Assembly: GCF_003286085.1 (NCBI RefSeq)
Contig: NW_020825288.1
Location: 9,982,001-10,046,000 of the forward strand
Source of the DNA: Drosophila persimilis
Taxonomy: Eukaryota; Arthropoda; Insecta; Diptera; Drosophilidae
Reading direction: 5' to 3'
DNA length: 64,000 bases
The notes below the pieces were generated by a model, which saw only the letters and a list, made by a program, of their open reading frames with translations, did not search any database and was not told the DNA's origin. The translations under genes and the position numbers were made by a program. This document shows, piece after piece, positions 21,373 through 36,751 of this stretch (positions within the stretch are counted from its first letter, which is position 1; every line of letters starts with the position of its first letter).

Positions 21373-24300
21373 TGATAATGACAATGACAAAAACCAAAAA
21401 TAACAAACAAATCAAAAGAAAATCAACAAAAATAACAGCAGCAGCAACCGCTTCGCAACGCTTGGCGTCGACGCCGTTGACGATGATGATGATTATGATA
21501 ACGACGACAATTTTGACACATACGATTCGGAGAATAGCGATATCAATGAAATCAATATGGCTGAATTCCCGCCACTCTCCAGCGAGAGTGAAATCAGGGA
21601 GTTTGGGCAGTATCGACAATGTTAAGGCAAATCAGTTGCCTATATATATATATATATTTATATGTATAATTATACCTAATAGACATGTATGAAATCACGC
21701 TCCTGAATTGTAATGTCGTGCGCTCTTATACCATGTTGCGAACGGAGCCTATGCAAGCAGCAGCCGCTCATGAAGAGGGCGCCGCTTTAGAATAAACGCA
21801 CTTATAATTGAAAGTCGATTGAGTGCACAAGTTTGATCTGTCGGTCTGTCTGATTCCAGTGTCTAAATAAACCCTCAGAAATCGTGCCTAGCGGCAGGTT
21901 ATTTAGCACATCCAGACAATTCGATGCATATGGTATGGACACCATCACCAATGATGATGATGATGACAACCAATTCATCATAACCAATTGTATCCTCAAA
22001 CTATGACAAACCTTCTACATCGGCGGCAGCAGGAGAAATAGCCGCAGTAGCAACGCCTCTGCAAGAGCGACAACAACGATGACATCCCAATACTATAACT
22101 GCGGCAACTACTCCTGCAGAAGCAGCAGCAACAGCAATTAAGAAAACATCAAAAACATCAACATCAAAAACAACAACAGCAACAGCAGCAGCAATAAGTA
22201 AATTAAGGAATACGGGCAATGGCAATCCGCCAATAGTTGCTGTATATTATACAAACTTTAAGCAATTAACCCTCAGAATAACAAATATTACTTAATCCAA
22301 AAATTGCACCTTAAATATTAAGAATACAAATTTGGTATATATGTATACAATTAAGAAATCTAATAGATTATACGCAGATCAAAAATTCTCTCAATTCAGT
22401 ATACATTATATACCTATACGCCCAAAGAACTTAAACCCATCTCAATGATGATCAAGAAACTACCGACTGACGTTTACGAAACGGACGAAATCAGATCGGC
22501 CATTGCCAATCAAATTCCACAAATCGAAATAATCAATATTGTTTAAAAACAGGCTAGGTTAGTTAGAGGCGGCTGCCAAGCTCGCTCGGAGCCTGGCACA
22601 CTTAGGCCGGTTTCGACCCGTTGTGATACCGCTTGGGATCATTCCCTCCCTGCAAGTGAGATTTCATGTCAACAGTTTTCCCATCCAGATGCTCTTATAA
22701 AGTTTCCGATCTGCCTGGGACGTAACGTAGACATCTCCGAGATGTCATTCAGAAAGGCAGAGCCTAAGTGTTGTTGCCTCCTTCTGCTGAGAGCTGGACA
22801 GGAGCAGAACAGATGTTCCACTGTCTCCTCCTCGTCCTCGTTTCTGCAGCTGCGGCAGAAATCATTGTGTGGGGCACCCAGACTGTTTTCGTGGATGCCT
22901 ACTAGCCAATGTCCTCTGAGGGAACGTATGACTGCGCTGCACCGTTCCCTGCCTAGTTTGCAGAGCTCTGAGGTGCGCTTCTTATCTATGGTCGGCCATG
23001 TTTGCCGAGCTGTGCGAAAACGTGGCCCTATTGGCCACTTTTCGTCTGTCAGTCGCTTGTACTGCAGTTGCCCTCGATGTCCCGGTGGCCCGGGACCCAT
23101 ATAAGGCTGATAGCAAATTGCTGAGCCATCTCGTGAAGAGATCTGCGGCAGTTCGCCACAGTAGCCGAGTTCGAGGAGATCGCGTTAAGTGATCTGATCG
23201 CAGCTTGGCTATCGCTGTAGATGTTTAGATTGGTTGCCGTGGCGGTAACCGTGTGAAGGCTGTACAGAGCCTTCCTGATTGCTGTAACTGTTTAAAAACA
23301 AATATTGGCTTCAAATTCAAATCAATAAGAATAATAATAATGTAGTAGAGCAAGTAGAGAAACTATTAAATCTTAAAAGTCTCTCAATTGTCGAATAACG
23401 ATCGCAAGACTCAAAATTGTCAGTAACTCACGCAATCGGCTAGCAATTGCGGCCTGGCCTATCGATACGTCAAATGCATAGCGCAACATCTGCCCAATAC
23501 GCCAAGCGGCATTGGTACGTTTAAACGAGCATCGCAATCGGTTAATAAGCAAACAACAACAACAAATCGACCAATCAAAACATCGAATTGTCTGTCCCTT
23601 GTTAGAAATGGAAAATCTTTCGCATCGCTATTTAAAGCAATGCCAATACGAATAAGAAACCAAAATTGAAAATAAACTCAACGAACAATGACCCAACGAC
23701 AATGCGGCCAATCAGTCAGGCACTGAACCAACATGCCTTAAACAATAAAAAAACTATTAAAACCAACAACAACAGTCTCACCAATACCAACACCAACAAC
23801 AATGGTAACAGCTCCATCACCGTTTTCGGTCCTGGACATACTCAACAAGGATGTGAGAGACATATTCGGTATGGATTTCTTCCAATTTCTCAAAAAAGTC
23901 AAAAGTACATTCCCAAAATACGATCAACTACCGGCACTAAATAGCGAAGAGCGCACTCATTGATCGCAGAAAATAAACGTGCCCAACTTAATGGTTACCT
24001 CAATAGGCAGCAACCAGATGCACTAATCGTAATCGAACAACGGCTACTCGATCGAAAATAACTATACTTGAATCGATAAAGTGTCATTAGACAAACACAA
24101 CTGGCAACGGACACCAAGAGCCTAAGCAAATCGGGTGTACGTGGCGGCTCGATTGGCATTTGCATTCGCAAGTTGGCAAGAAAAACTCAACGAAACAAAA
24201 TGCGAATGCTGTATGATTAGGGGCCCAAACAAAACGAGCATCTTTAAAAATGCACGCAACTACATACCGACATTCACAATCAATGGGAACAGACAAGTGC

Positions 24301-24830
24301 GGGCGAAAAGCGATTTTCGTTATCTAGGCATCATCTACGATGATAAAATCAATTTTCAAAAACATATAGATCACGTTATGAACAAAGCCAAAAGACAATT
24401 GGCAATTGTTAGTGAATATTTCGGTTTAATCAGTACTACCAGAAATAACAACAACAACACCAGCAATACAACAAAACCAACAGATAACACTGTAAGAGTT
24501 TCGAAAATTCGCTCTCATCTACAAGAAATTAATACACCCATTACTCTTGTATGGCCGTTATCCTACGTAAAGCTTGCCAGCCAATAACCGGCTTTCGCCA
24601 CGATCGCAAACTATCAAAAAAAAAGCCTACACATTGACCAACACTAAACGCTTAGACGTTATGCCCATGGAAATAAAGAACCGATTTGCAGAGCACAACA
24701 CTCCCACCCACCGTCCGTCAATATTTGACTATAAAACATACATATATCCCGGTTTCCCCAGCTCTCCCACATACTCCCTCTCCCATTCCGGCCATCGGCC
24801 AGCTCCCCCCCGGATTTGGCACTGATTTTC
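21373..24830 (+). mobile_element. Decayed relative of the A lineage (element D), split by an LOA-type insertion
   Basis: ORF1 begins with an Asn/Asp-rich, low-complexity N-terminus (MAEFPPLSSES near 21555 parallels NKEFPKLPTS in A), then PPIVAVYYTNFKQLTLRI at about 22215 and IKKLPTDVYETDEIRSAI at 22450. After the insertion it resumes with VEKLLNLKSL. ORF2 remnants are RAQLNGYLNRQQPDALIVIEQ at 23970 and, after an internal deletion, FRYLGIIYDDKINFQKHID at 24320. Order and orientation follow A. The 3' end is uncertain. Many stops; dead. Confidence 0.8.
22552..23288 (-). mobile_element. 5'-truncated LOA-type insertion with 12-bp target-site duplication
   Basis: Perfect direct repeats tgtttaaaaaca at 22540-22551 and 23289-23300 flank 737 bp. 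On the minus strand the insert encodes an RNase H end (LNIYSDSQAAIRSL at about 23210, ISLIWVPGHRG) and a C-terminal zinc-binding block CRSCRNEDEEETVEHLFCSC. Endonuclease plus reverse transcriptase plus RNase H plus this C-terminal block fits the LOA/I group. It interrupts ORF1 of element D, so it is younger than D. Confidence 0.88.
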
Positions 24831-25300
24831 CCTGAGATCCTCCATTTCTTCGTCTTCCAGTTCCCGTCCACTGCGGCGAAGCTCTGTGTGTTCTGATTCC
24901 TCGGTTTTTCCTAAAAGCGCGGCGGCTCAACACTTTCGACACTTTTGCCGTCCGCGGCACTGACCCTCTTCGTTTGATTCTTGATTCTTGAATTCTACTC
25001 CCTTGATCTCGCCCACGCCTGGCGCTGGTTTTCGGCCCAACGGGACATTCCCGAAAGAGAGCCGCTCTGATGCCGGCTGAGCGTGGTTCTCGCTCCCCTC
25101 TATGCTTTTTCTTCTGTGTGAGCTGGCCGTCTGGCGGGTTTCGGCTATGTAAAAATAAACTAACTTATTCGCTAACATACATATGTAAGTGCTATAATCT
25201 TGACTTGGGTCTTACAGATTCGCTCCATTGCGATGTGCTATAGTTTGTCATATCCTTTAAAGTATATTTATTATATTTATAATGTGAGGCTCCTAGTATG
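24831..25300. other. GC-richer segment of unknown origin
   Basis: About 300 bp, more GC-rich than its surroundings, then an AT-rich stretch. Open frames are short and resemble nothing I know. It may be the 3' end of element D or another remnant. Confidence 0.35.
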
Positions 25301-25535
25301 GGTCCTAACAATACAAAAACAATTAAAACTTTTGGAATTGAAAAAGCATCAAAACGCTGAGCTGAAACAACAACAACAACAATCGATGATCAATTACTCA
25401 ATACGAACATTGAACAACCGAACAAAAACTAACAATATGCCATTATCGAATATCATCACCGACGATTTCAACAAGATCAACGCCCTGGCATGGTCATTCG
25501 AACGGTGCATAAACAAAACGAGACGATATTAATGA
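25300..25535 (+). pseudogene. Small A-lineage ORF2 fragment (element E)
   Basis: Encodes DDFNKINALAWSFERC, matching FHKINALAWSFERV in the linker between endonuclease and reverse transcriptase of A. Only this block is recognisable. Confidence 0.6.
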
Positions 25536-25588
25536 CACCCTAAGACAGCATACTAGTGGCCATACAGTATATACATACATATGTATGT

Positions 25589-25890
25589 AGATGTGCCAGT
25601 TCATACTAGAAAGCGTCACACGAGGCGTTACACCAGAGACTTCGGCTCTGGCGTTCGGGTACTGAAGCGTCATGAGATAGCGCAGAGAAAACAGCTTTGC
25701 ATGTGTTAGTACACACGCAATATGTTTCGAAAAAAATATGTGTTTGTATGCTTTTTTCGTTTTGAGAGATCTGATGCAGATGCTGATGCTAATTTCTGTT
25801 TTCTGTTGTTCCTCCAGAATATTTGAATGTATGGGTGCACGCATTCTCACGTACTTTGCGTGTGTGAGTTCTAGTATTGCTGGCCGCTAG
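25589..25890 (+). repeat. Helitron-like repeat, copy H2, with CTAG end
   Basis: Starts with the segment shared with 11183-11342, including the ccagagacttcggctctgg hairpin. It continues through a block with gtgcacgcattctcacgtac and ends ttgctggccgCTAG. A CTRR-type 3' end after a short inverted repeat is a Helitron hallmark. There is no Rep/helicase coding. Confidence 0.7.
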
Positions 25891-26927
25891 AACCAAAATT
25901 TGAGTTTATAAACATAAATACAAATAAGCATATGTACATATGTATGTATGGGTTTGTTTTTACATACATTTAAAATCACTTGTCAATTGCGCGCTGTCCG
26001 TCGGAAATGTGCAACGAAAAAATGTATATGCGTGTCGCACCTTGAATACTCTCATGGACAATACCTATCAATTTTCTGATTCAATTATGAAATATCTTAT
26101 GTACATACATACATATGTACATAAATATTAAAGTTTATTACATTCGTATATTGCATGAGAGTATTCAAAATTACTGTTGTCTTGATGTCTTGGTGGCAAG
26201 CTTCTTAGAAAAGTGTTAGTACTCTTAAAGGGCACGCAAGTGTGTGTGGGTATGAATGCGTGGAATGATGGATAGACAAAAAGCGCGTGATTCGTTTTTC
26301 CGCTGGTACGTTGCGTTTATTCCCCATTAATTACATTAGATTATATTCGATTACTTGTTTTTTTATATCTAAGTGGGTGTGAGTGTTTGTGGTTAAAGGT
26401 GCATATTCTGATAAGACTAAAAGACCTGCATATGAATAGTGAGTGTTTGTTAAACAAGGCATTCTAGTAGGACTAAGAGGCCTGCAGAGTAAAGCTCTAC
26501 GTTTTGTGGTTTTTGTGTGTAGAGTCAGTGCGCAGTGAAGTGCATTATATTAGCCATAATATTAAAATTAATATACTATTATAATTATTATTATTAACCT
26601 ACATAGTTGGGTTATTATATGTCGTCCGCTAATCAAAAAGATAACCGAAAAAGCGGTATAAAATGCATTATTTCTTTCTGTCTCAGTGGATATAGAAATA
26701 GTTCGTCCGACAGGGACTGTTAGATTATTTATTTATTTAAGTTAGAATTTCTTAATGTTTAATAAATGGGTTGAGGTTTGTGGTTTGGATAGCAATTTGG
26801 TGAAAAAAAACTGCACGAATTTGTGACCGGCATTTTGATGTTAAGTATTTAGGAGTGTCTAATATATTTTATTAACTGAAAATACTTTATCAACTCCATT
26901 CAATGCAGATCTTTGTAATGGTTATGG
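25891..26927. other. Intergenic, AT-rich, with short tandem tracts
   Basis: Contains several tacatacatatg-type microsatellite tracts and a block with repeated agtgtttgt and gactaaaagacctgca / gactaagaggcctgca motifs (26400-26490). No gene seen. Confidence 0.5.
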
Positions 26928-27560
26928 TTGGTAATGGTTTTTTCAGAAAATAAACACGACAATGAACCAATAGGAAAATGTTTGCAGGCTAAAAGAATCA
27001 AACTGGCAGATGTGCATAATATAATGTTAAACGAACTAGAGGAACAGTGCATAACAGAAGCGCCTGATAAAGTTTCATTAGAAAATAAAGAATCGATTGA
27101 TGTCGAGTTCAGTGAAAATTGCTTAAAAAGAGAGCAAGACGAGAAATATTATAAAAACAAATATTATGAGTTAATAGCTAACCAAAAAAAAAGAGAGAAT
27201 GGCTTTAAAAAATTGAAAGATCGATTTTTGGACTTAAAAAGGGTTGTGTATCGCAGGAATAGGCGTAACAGAATCAAAACAACTAACTTAAAACCAAATA
27301 TTATTCCCATAATAGCCATGATGCATGATGCATGTTTCTGCGGAGGTAAAAACGATATTTATCATGCTTTTAAAAAAGACATTGAGCTATAGCCCCGCAG
27401 AAAAAGTTATTGCGCAAAATATTAACTTTTAATCGTCAAGGACTTATGAATATCTTCGAGATGTTCTAAATTTAAAACTGCCATCAAAACGCACGTTAGT
27501 GTGCTGGAAAACATCTGCTCAATCAGTTTGTATTGATTTTGATTAGAAAAACATTTTAAA
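26928..27560 (+). pseudogene. Probable P-superfamily transposase fragment, copy P3
   Basis: An open frame of about 154 codons ends at 27392. It is Lys/Glu-rich and predicted coiled-coil (KKRENGFKKLKDRFLDLKRV). After two stops the reading continues with SSRTYEYLRDVLNLKLPSKRTL, which resembles the block that follows the coiled coil in P-element/THAP9 transposases. No THAP zinc finger precedes it and the catalytic core is missing. If not P-type it is an unknown coiled-coil ORF. Confidence 0.45.
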
Positions 27561-28052
27561 TGGTTAACAGATAGGATGATAGGGAATCAAAATGCAAAAT
27601 CAGGATGGGATTTTTTATTTCATTTTGTAAAATTTAGTTATAAGGTTATTATATTTTGCTTATTTTGTATTTTCATTTATATGTACATATGTGCATATAT
27701 CTAACAGATTTAATTTTAGGCGGGGAACATGGATGTGACTTAATTACTTAAAAGTCTTAAAATTAAGTCATATCAAGTCGACTCAAAGGTCAGATTAATT
27801 TTTGACCCCATTTAATTTATAATGGCCTCCTCGTGGTGTTCCCTGGGTACCGATCTTCAATCGGGAGCCAATTTTAGCGGCGACTTTAAGTACATATGAA
27901 TGTATTTACGTATATTCATATATATATGCTTCATATATGAACATGCTTAAGGTATATCCTCTATTTATAGAAAGAAATATATATATTTATTTTGTGGCGG
28001 TAGGTCAGTTCATCAAAAGACCCAAAACAAGAACCAAACTCAAATTTCAGTT
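27561..28052. other. Intergenic spacer, no feature recognised
   Basis: AT-rich with several tatatat/catatg tracts. No gene or clear repeat. Confidence 0.5.
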
Positions 28053-28290
28053 CTAGCGGCCAGCAATACTAAACACACACACGCTCAGTACGTGAGAATG
28101 CATGTGCACCCATGCATTAAAATATGCTGGAAGCAAAAAAATCTGAAAAAGGAAAAACCATACAATCACATATTTTTGTCGAAACAATATATATTGCGTG
28201 TGTACTAACACATGCAAAGATGTTCTCTCTGCGTTCTCTCTCTGATGACGCGTCAGTACCCGAACGCCAGAGCCGAACTCTGTGGGGTGG
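28053..28290 (-). repeat. Helitron-like repeat, copy H3, with CTAG end
   Basis: Reverse orientation of the H2 family. The complement of ctagcggccagcaatact at 28053 matches the H2 end, and cgaacgccagagccgaactctg near 28261 matches the hairpin region. It lies about 220 bp beyond the stop codon of the AHCY-like gene. Confidence 0.7.
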
Positions 28291-28446
28291 TAAAGTATAT
28301 GTATATATGTATGTATAAATAATGGACCGGCTGCATTTTCTCCTATCGAACCATTACCACCCAAAGTCATTGCGCAGGTCTTGCAAAATCGATCAAATCG
28401 GATGAAGAAACGACCCGCTTGCAAAGCTTCATCCGTGCTTTCTTGT

Positions 28447-28452
28447 TTTATT
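28447..28452 (-). terminator. Polyadenylation signal of the AHCY-like gene
   Basis: AATAAA on the minus strand, 57 bp downstream of the stop codon at 28509. Confidence 0.6.
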
Positions 28453-28508
28453 AACATCAAAATACTGAATAATTATATGAATAATGAAGCAATGTGCGAG
28501 TAAAGTGA

Positions 28509-31078
<2,570 letters not shown>

Positions 31079-33779
31079 TTCGAAGCCAGCTAAACTGAAA
31101 TGGAACACCCCAAAAACACAACAAAATTGCTTCACCGTCAAACATTTTTAAAAACTCTTAAAAGACCGAGTGATCGACCTTGGGCGACTTACATTTATAC
31201 AGACTCGAAACAGGTTCTTTGCTTTTCTCGGACTCTGTGTCACGTTGCGGCTTTGTTTGTTTTCTTTTTTCGATATTCTATGCCCCCAAGAGACTGGCTT
31301 TAATCAACTGCAAGTTTTCGCCTTGCCTTTAATTTATGTACAGATGTATGTACATATGTACGTTCATATGAATAGAACTTCACCAGGTATAGCGTCAGCT
31401 CCAGTGGAGATCAGACGGCAGACTAGGTCGGGTTTACCCGCTGATCAATCGCACAGCACAGCGTTTGAATCTCAAACGAGATCGCAATGTTGATCTCGAG
31501 CGCTTCACTACCACCACCGAGCTCTCTTTCTACATACAAATGTATGTATGTATCTGGGTCGTATAGAAATCTTGCTCCGCAAACGTCCTCACCCGGCTGG
31601 CGCAAACAGTAAACTGATTCACATTCACAGGTTTCCAGTGATCAACACGATCGTATAGATATAAAGAAATAGTGCAAATAAAAAACAAAAACCCAAACAA
31701 TAAGACCACGATTCGAGTATCTAGCGAGTACTAGCTCAAAGATGGAATATTCGTATGCAGCAACAGTTAGGGGAATCTTATCATGGTTCCAGCTTTTATC
31801 GCTTTCGGCCGTCGAGTACGACGCTGTGCTCACCAAATCCACCCGCCGTCGTCTCACTCATCTGCGCCAAAGTGTTATCAAGATCCGAATTCACTCATTG
31901 CTGTCCAGTCTAGATAAGCCAAATCAATTCGGCCTCTGACGCAGACCAAGACACTACACTTCGCATGGATGAGAATTAATGGATGCAGAATGAGTGTCGG
32001 GTGTACATGTACATTTACATTTTCATATTTATAAGTTCGTTTCCGACTCCCCAAAACTCGTTCTAAAAATATTAGAGATCACGCGCTTATCTGGAAATTT
32101 TTCTCTCTGTAAACTACGTTTAACCGTTTTAGCTATTCTTTACCGTCCGGCATATTTTTGTTGTTTTGTCGTTTTCATTTAAGAGAAACTCATTCGGAAT
32201 GTTTTTTCGAGTCACACGTGCCTGCCCATTAAGATACCCGGTAATTTTCTTTCATATAGTTTGTATATCATAAATGGTAGAGCACCTGTTCTACTTTTGT
32301 CAAGCTCTCAGAAGGCTAGAACACTTAGCCATCATACACGTCGTACACAATATGTCCCAGAAAGGTCGAAAATTTCGATGGGATAGCTGTTGACATCGTA
32401 TCTCACAGTGGAGAAGTGGAGACGATCCGATCTGATCGCCATTCTCTATGGTGCGTAGTTTCTCAGCAGCGTAGTTTGCGATGTATTTGTATATTAAAGG
32501 CTATAATTGTTCGGTTTAAAATTTGTTGTTTCAAGGGCGGTCGGGCCGAATTCCCTGTGCACTAATGCAAGCGAGGATTCTAAAAGGGCGCGATCGATCG
32601 AGAGAGCGAGTTCGGAGGAAAGAAAGAAAGGCGCGAGATAAAGGCAAGTTTTTGAGGACGATTAAAACAAGGCTTGCCTATTCCTGGACCATAGTGGTTT
32701 TTTAACTTCTTAAGGACTCGAAACCTAAAAACTTTGGCTGACAGGATGCCCCAAAAGTCCTCAAACCCCCTCGCCCCCCCACCGCTATGGTCCAGAAATC
32801 GATTATTTTGTTTTTGCTCGGAAATATAAATTACATACTTCAAATTTAATACTTCTTTGGAGAGAGGCGTTTTCTTGTTTTTCCTTTCCCTCTCTTTAAA
32901 CAGGCACTCGATAGTAATGGATCCGAGGAATCTATCGCTTTATTAAAAATGTCAGTCATAATATTTACCCGACTATTTTTCCTTGCATGTGATAATCTGT
33001 ATTTTTTGGACATTTTATTCCGTGCCTCTGAAGCATTTTCTCCTAAACATCGAAGTGGGACCAACGTCGAATTGTTTATTTGGAAACCATGGAATAATAC
33101 TTTATGAATCGTTGGGGACATTGGGTACCACGGATAGGTTTGCATATATAAGCAAAACGAATTTATAGAATAGTTACACGAAATTGCGATTAAGATTAGT
33201 TATGGATGATAGTAGCTTAGTGTTCGCAAAAGCTCTTCTTGCCGTATTCCCGTCATTGCTATTGCCATTGCCATTCTGCTTTGGCATGCTTATACGCAGA
33301 CCCATATCTTTTTAAATCTTGCATATTTGTATATTTTCATTAACAATAATTGTTATTTTAGAAGCCATCCGTTAAGCATGGGTGGTCATAAACCGTTTCA
33401 TCATTTTGTTGCACTTCAGAAGGTTTCTTTTAATGAAGGATTCGAAATTACTGATTTTTTTAAAATTTTCCAAATGGTTGTTATTGATTTTACTGTAAAT
33501 GTAATTTGAGAAAGATTTTTTGTTCGGTTGTTGCTGCTCCAATTATCAAGGAGATCGCTATGCAAAAACTCGAACTTTCCTGAATATTACCAAAATTAAA
33601 GATAAGGAGCCAAAACGGGCCAACTTTTTACTTTCCAGTCAATTACAACATTTGTAGGTACAAACTCACGTAGTTAGTTTTTCTGAGCAGAACTCAGTTC
33701 ATTTGTTATATTCTACGAAATACAAGGGACGCAGTTAAATTTTCAACAATAAATTTACACAAACAAAAACAAATTTACT
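31079..33779. other. Upstream region of the AHCY-like gene; no further gene recognised
   Basis: Should contain the 5' UTR and promoter of the minus-strand AHCY-like gene. I see catatg-type microsatellites at 31340-31370 and 31530-31555 and a 15-bp inverted repeat with one mismatch (32684-32698 and 32781-32795, ctggaccatag arms). Open frames near 31742 and 32580 match nothing known to me. Confidence 0.5.
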
Positions 33780-35240
33780 CGATCGCCACGTAAAAAAGTA
33801 ATTTGGCGCCAATTTTGTTCTCACAATCGGCTGATCGATTGTTCACTTTCAAAGGCTCGCAAAAAGCTGTATTTGTATTATGTATGATGAATTTACTTTG
33901 CGAATTTTTAAGAAAAAACGTAATCCATTCATATCCATTCACCAATAACGAGACCTGTGGTACACCGGCCGTTATATCGCGTCGCATTGATACATGTTTC
34001 GAGCTGCAAATGCTGTGGTCGAAATGAAGTTTCTGTAGCATTTTGTAAAGCAGACTGTTTTTCCACACCGTGTCTTGGCCGGCCGTTTCTTGGTTAGATT
34101 GTCGAAGGCAAACTGATTGGCCGCCGCTAGTGCATGACTAGTCGAGTAGCTGTCACGGAAACCGAATTGGAAGTCTTTCAAGATTTTATTCACCTGTATG
34201 AGCTCTTTGATGTTTTTCCATTTCAGCCAATTGAATAGTTGTCGAGCATTCGTAAACCCATACTGCTGGGCCTTCGACCATTTGCCATCTGCAGTTCGTG
34301 TATCATTCAGTTCGACAATGGGATCGTTGACGAATGTTTCTTGGAAGTATGTAGTGACCGTACGAAAGCGATAACGGTATAGGTATTGCCTCAGGAATCG
34401 CCTACATGTGATCAATTCTGGACAGTATTTGCCAAGTTTATATTTATATTTAATTGGATCCGACAGGATCCAATACGAGGGCAAATCATCATGGGTGGCA
34501 CAGCCGAAGCCGAATCCGATGTTAATGTCAATGCCAATGCCAATATCAGTGCCAAAGCCATTCGGATTATTCGGGTTGTTTGTAACGTTCGAATCGTTCG
34601 GATCAAGAATGGCGGGAAGATCTGTTGAGCATATACAAAAATCAATGGAGGTGTCTATGACAGTATTGTTGTTATTGTTATTGCGTCTTGGTTGGTCTTT
34701 GCTTGGATAGAGTAACAGATCAGTCTCTTTCTGAAGCTAATTGTATAATATTCGGCCATGAGTGTTAATGTGTTTTGGATTCAAAATTGGTAAATGCCAG
34801 CTTAGGCATTATGATTTAATATTAATGTTTCTAGGTAACGTAATGGTCCCGTTTTAATGGTTGAATATTTGGCATTCTTACGAATGCATATACCAACAGA
34901 TCCTTCGGTACCTCCAAGGTATGTTGATCTAGACGCATTTGACTTTTGGCCATCAGGCGATGTTCAACTACAATTAAAAGATCTGGCTCATGGTTGTTTA
35001 AGGATCTATTGAGTTCGGCTCGTCTGCTTAAAGCAAGTACTGAATTAACATTTTGTACCATGACCTTTAGTGTGGTAATTTGGTGCCAGTGATTTGAGAA
35101 AAGCCAATTTGATCATGATGTTTTTCTTTCGCTCCTCATTGTTGAGCGCAGGAAATTTATCGTATTTTCGGACAATATTCAATAATTTATATAAGAACGA
35201 ACTATAAAAATAGAAACGTCGCGAAAATATTTTTCTTCTC
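33780..35240 (-). pseudogene. Decayed relative of the A lineage (element F), minus strand
   Basis: From 35220 downwards the ORF1 end (LLNIVRKYDKFPALNNEER) is followed by the ORF2 start MVQNVNSVLALSRRAELNRSL and PDLLIVVEHRL, equivalent to MFQNVNGI and PDLMLLAEHNL in A. After a deletion come DGKWSKAQQYGFTNARQLF, FQFGFRDSYSTSHALAAANQF, NSLLYKMLQKLHF and ITAGVPQVSLL. Most of the endonuclease, the KAFDTVW block and YADD are missing. It sits between the AHCY-like and polyamine-oxidase genes. Confidence 0.85.
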
Positions 35241-35849
35241 CAGTTGTCAACTTAAACTTCTCTCGAAAAATATATATTTTAAAGGTAAAATCGCTTTTTA
35301 CATCCAGCGTAGATGGTGCATTGGTCCAGGGAGTCGGAAAAATTACCTTTCAGAACCAATCCTAAATTCAACGTAATCAGTACGCGCATGAGTTTTCTCA
35401 ATTAAACTTGACAGAAGTTAATTATTCGCATTAAAATTCGTTGCAACGTACTGATCAGTCAAACCACTTAAACTTTATTTGTTCAATAGTTTTTTTAGGA
35501 ATCTTTAAATCTGGCAAAGAGTGCAACTTTTTTACCTGGCGTAGCTTCGGCTCAAATGCTGCCCGTAAATGTATTTCACTGGTGCAGACATCAGCATGGG
35601 AGGTATACGAGTCTTTTGTCTAATAGTTTCTCTATTTAGCGCCGTTTAGTTGTCCAGAATTGGACACAGCTGTATCAAAACAGGCTTTTTATTTTGATGA
35701 ACTACTCCCAATTTCATTCCCAAAAGGAAAGGAACATTTTTAGACCCTGAGACTTTTGATCCCGACACATTTTTTTTCTGCCCAAACAAATAAGCGCAAG
35801 CCAAATGTGCATCCATCCATTCAAATGTGCTAGACGCTTAACAGCAATT

Positions 35850-35992
35850 AAAACAAAAATCACAAAGAAAACGAAAAGAGCATTAAATCTCACATTTTTA
35901 TCAAAAGATATTGTGTGTGGTGTACTAACACATGCAAAGATGTTTTCTCTGCGTTTAGCTCATGATGACGCGGCGGTAACCGAACGCCAGAC
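35850..35992 (-). repeat. Helitron-like repeat, copy H4, partial
   Basis: Shares gtgtactaacacatgcaaag, ttctctgcgtt, tgatgacgcg and ccgaacgccag with H3 in the same orientation. The CTAG end is not recognisable. Confidence 0.6.
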
Positions 35993-36155
35993 TTATACTA
36001 TACTATACTATGTATAAGGTTTGGTCTATAGTAAATTGTTTGATGTATACGACTAAAATTCTTTTGAAATTTAACGGATATGGATTGCGCCGACATGGCG
36101 AATGCCAATTAACGGGAAATATTTAAATTGAATACGTTCCAGCGATAAATAATAG

Positions 36156-36751
36156 CAAAGACTATACAATACCAAGATGTTGCATGAGCGTCCAAAAAGC
36201 TGTTCTATGGCGGGTCCTAACATTAGAACCCAAAAGGCACGAGGGAGCGCGCGGGGTTTCAATTCCCTTTTCGCCTGTACTTCGTCTCCCCGCGACCCCG
36301 CTGCCCATCGGTTTCGTCTGTTCGGCAATTCTGGAATCTCGAGCCTCAGCACCGTCGAAGCGGTGGTCGCGGATCGCCGATGTCTTTGGAGCGGCACAGT
36401 GGGAAAATTCGATTGGAAAATTCTCTATTAGAATTTATCTAAAGCACTCATACAATTTTTTTACTATTTCGGCTGAGTCCCCACTGTGCCGCGCCAAAGA
36501 CATCAGCGACCACGCTGCCCTACGGTTTCGGCACGCAGACGATTCATATTTTGTTTTTGTATTCTTTCTCTTGAGACACACCGACTCGACGCTGACCGAG
36601 GCATTGACGAAGCCGAGTAGCATTTTGGAGGCGAAGGTAGCGTAAAAGAGAATTGAAGTAATAGCCCCGCGCGCCCGTACCATGAAGCGTCAAACGAAAA
36701 TTGAAAAAGAATTTGTTCCTCATGCAACATCTTGGTATTGTATAGTCTTTG
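36156..36751. mobile_element. 596-bp long-inverted-repeat (foldback-like) element with 7-bp duplication
   Basis: The outer 33 bp are perfect inverted repeats starting CAAAGACTATACAATA. The two arms remain related inward (both carry a gcgcgcgggg block) and end in a second strong inverted pair, gatgtctttgg-gcggcacagtggg (36378-36405) and its complement near 36480-36510, leaving a loop of about 75 bp. The direct repeats ataatag at 36149-36155 and 36752-36758 are the target duplication. Seven-base duplications and a CA start recall P-superfamily elements of the 1360/Hoppel type. No transposase lies inside. Confidence 0.85.
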
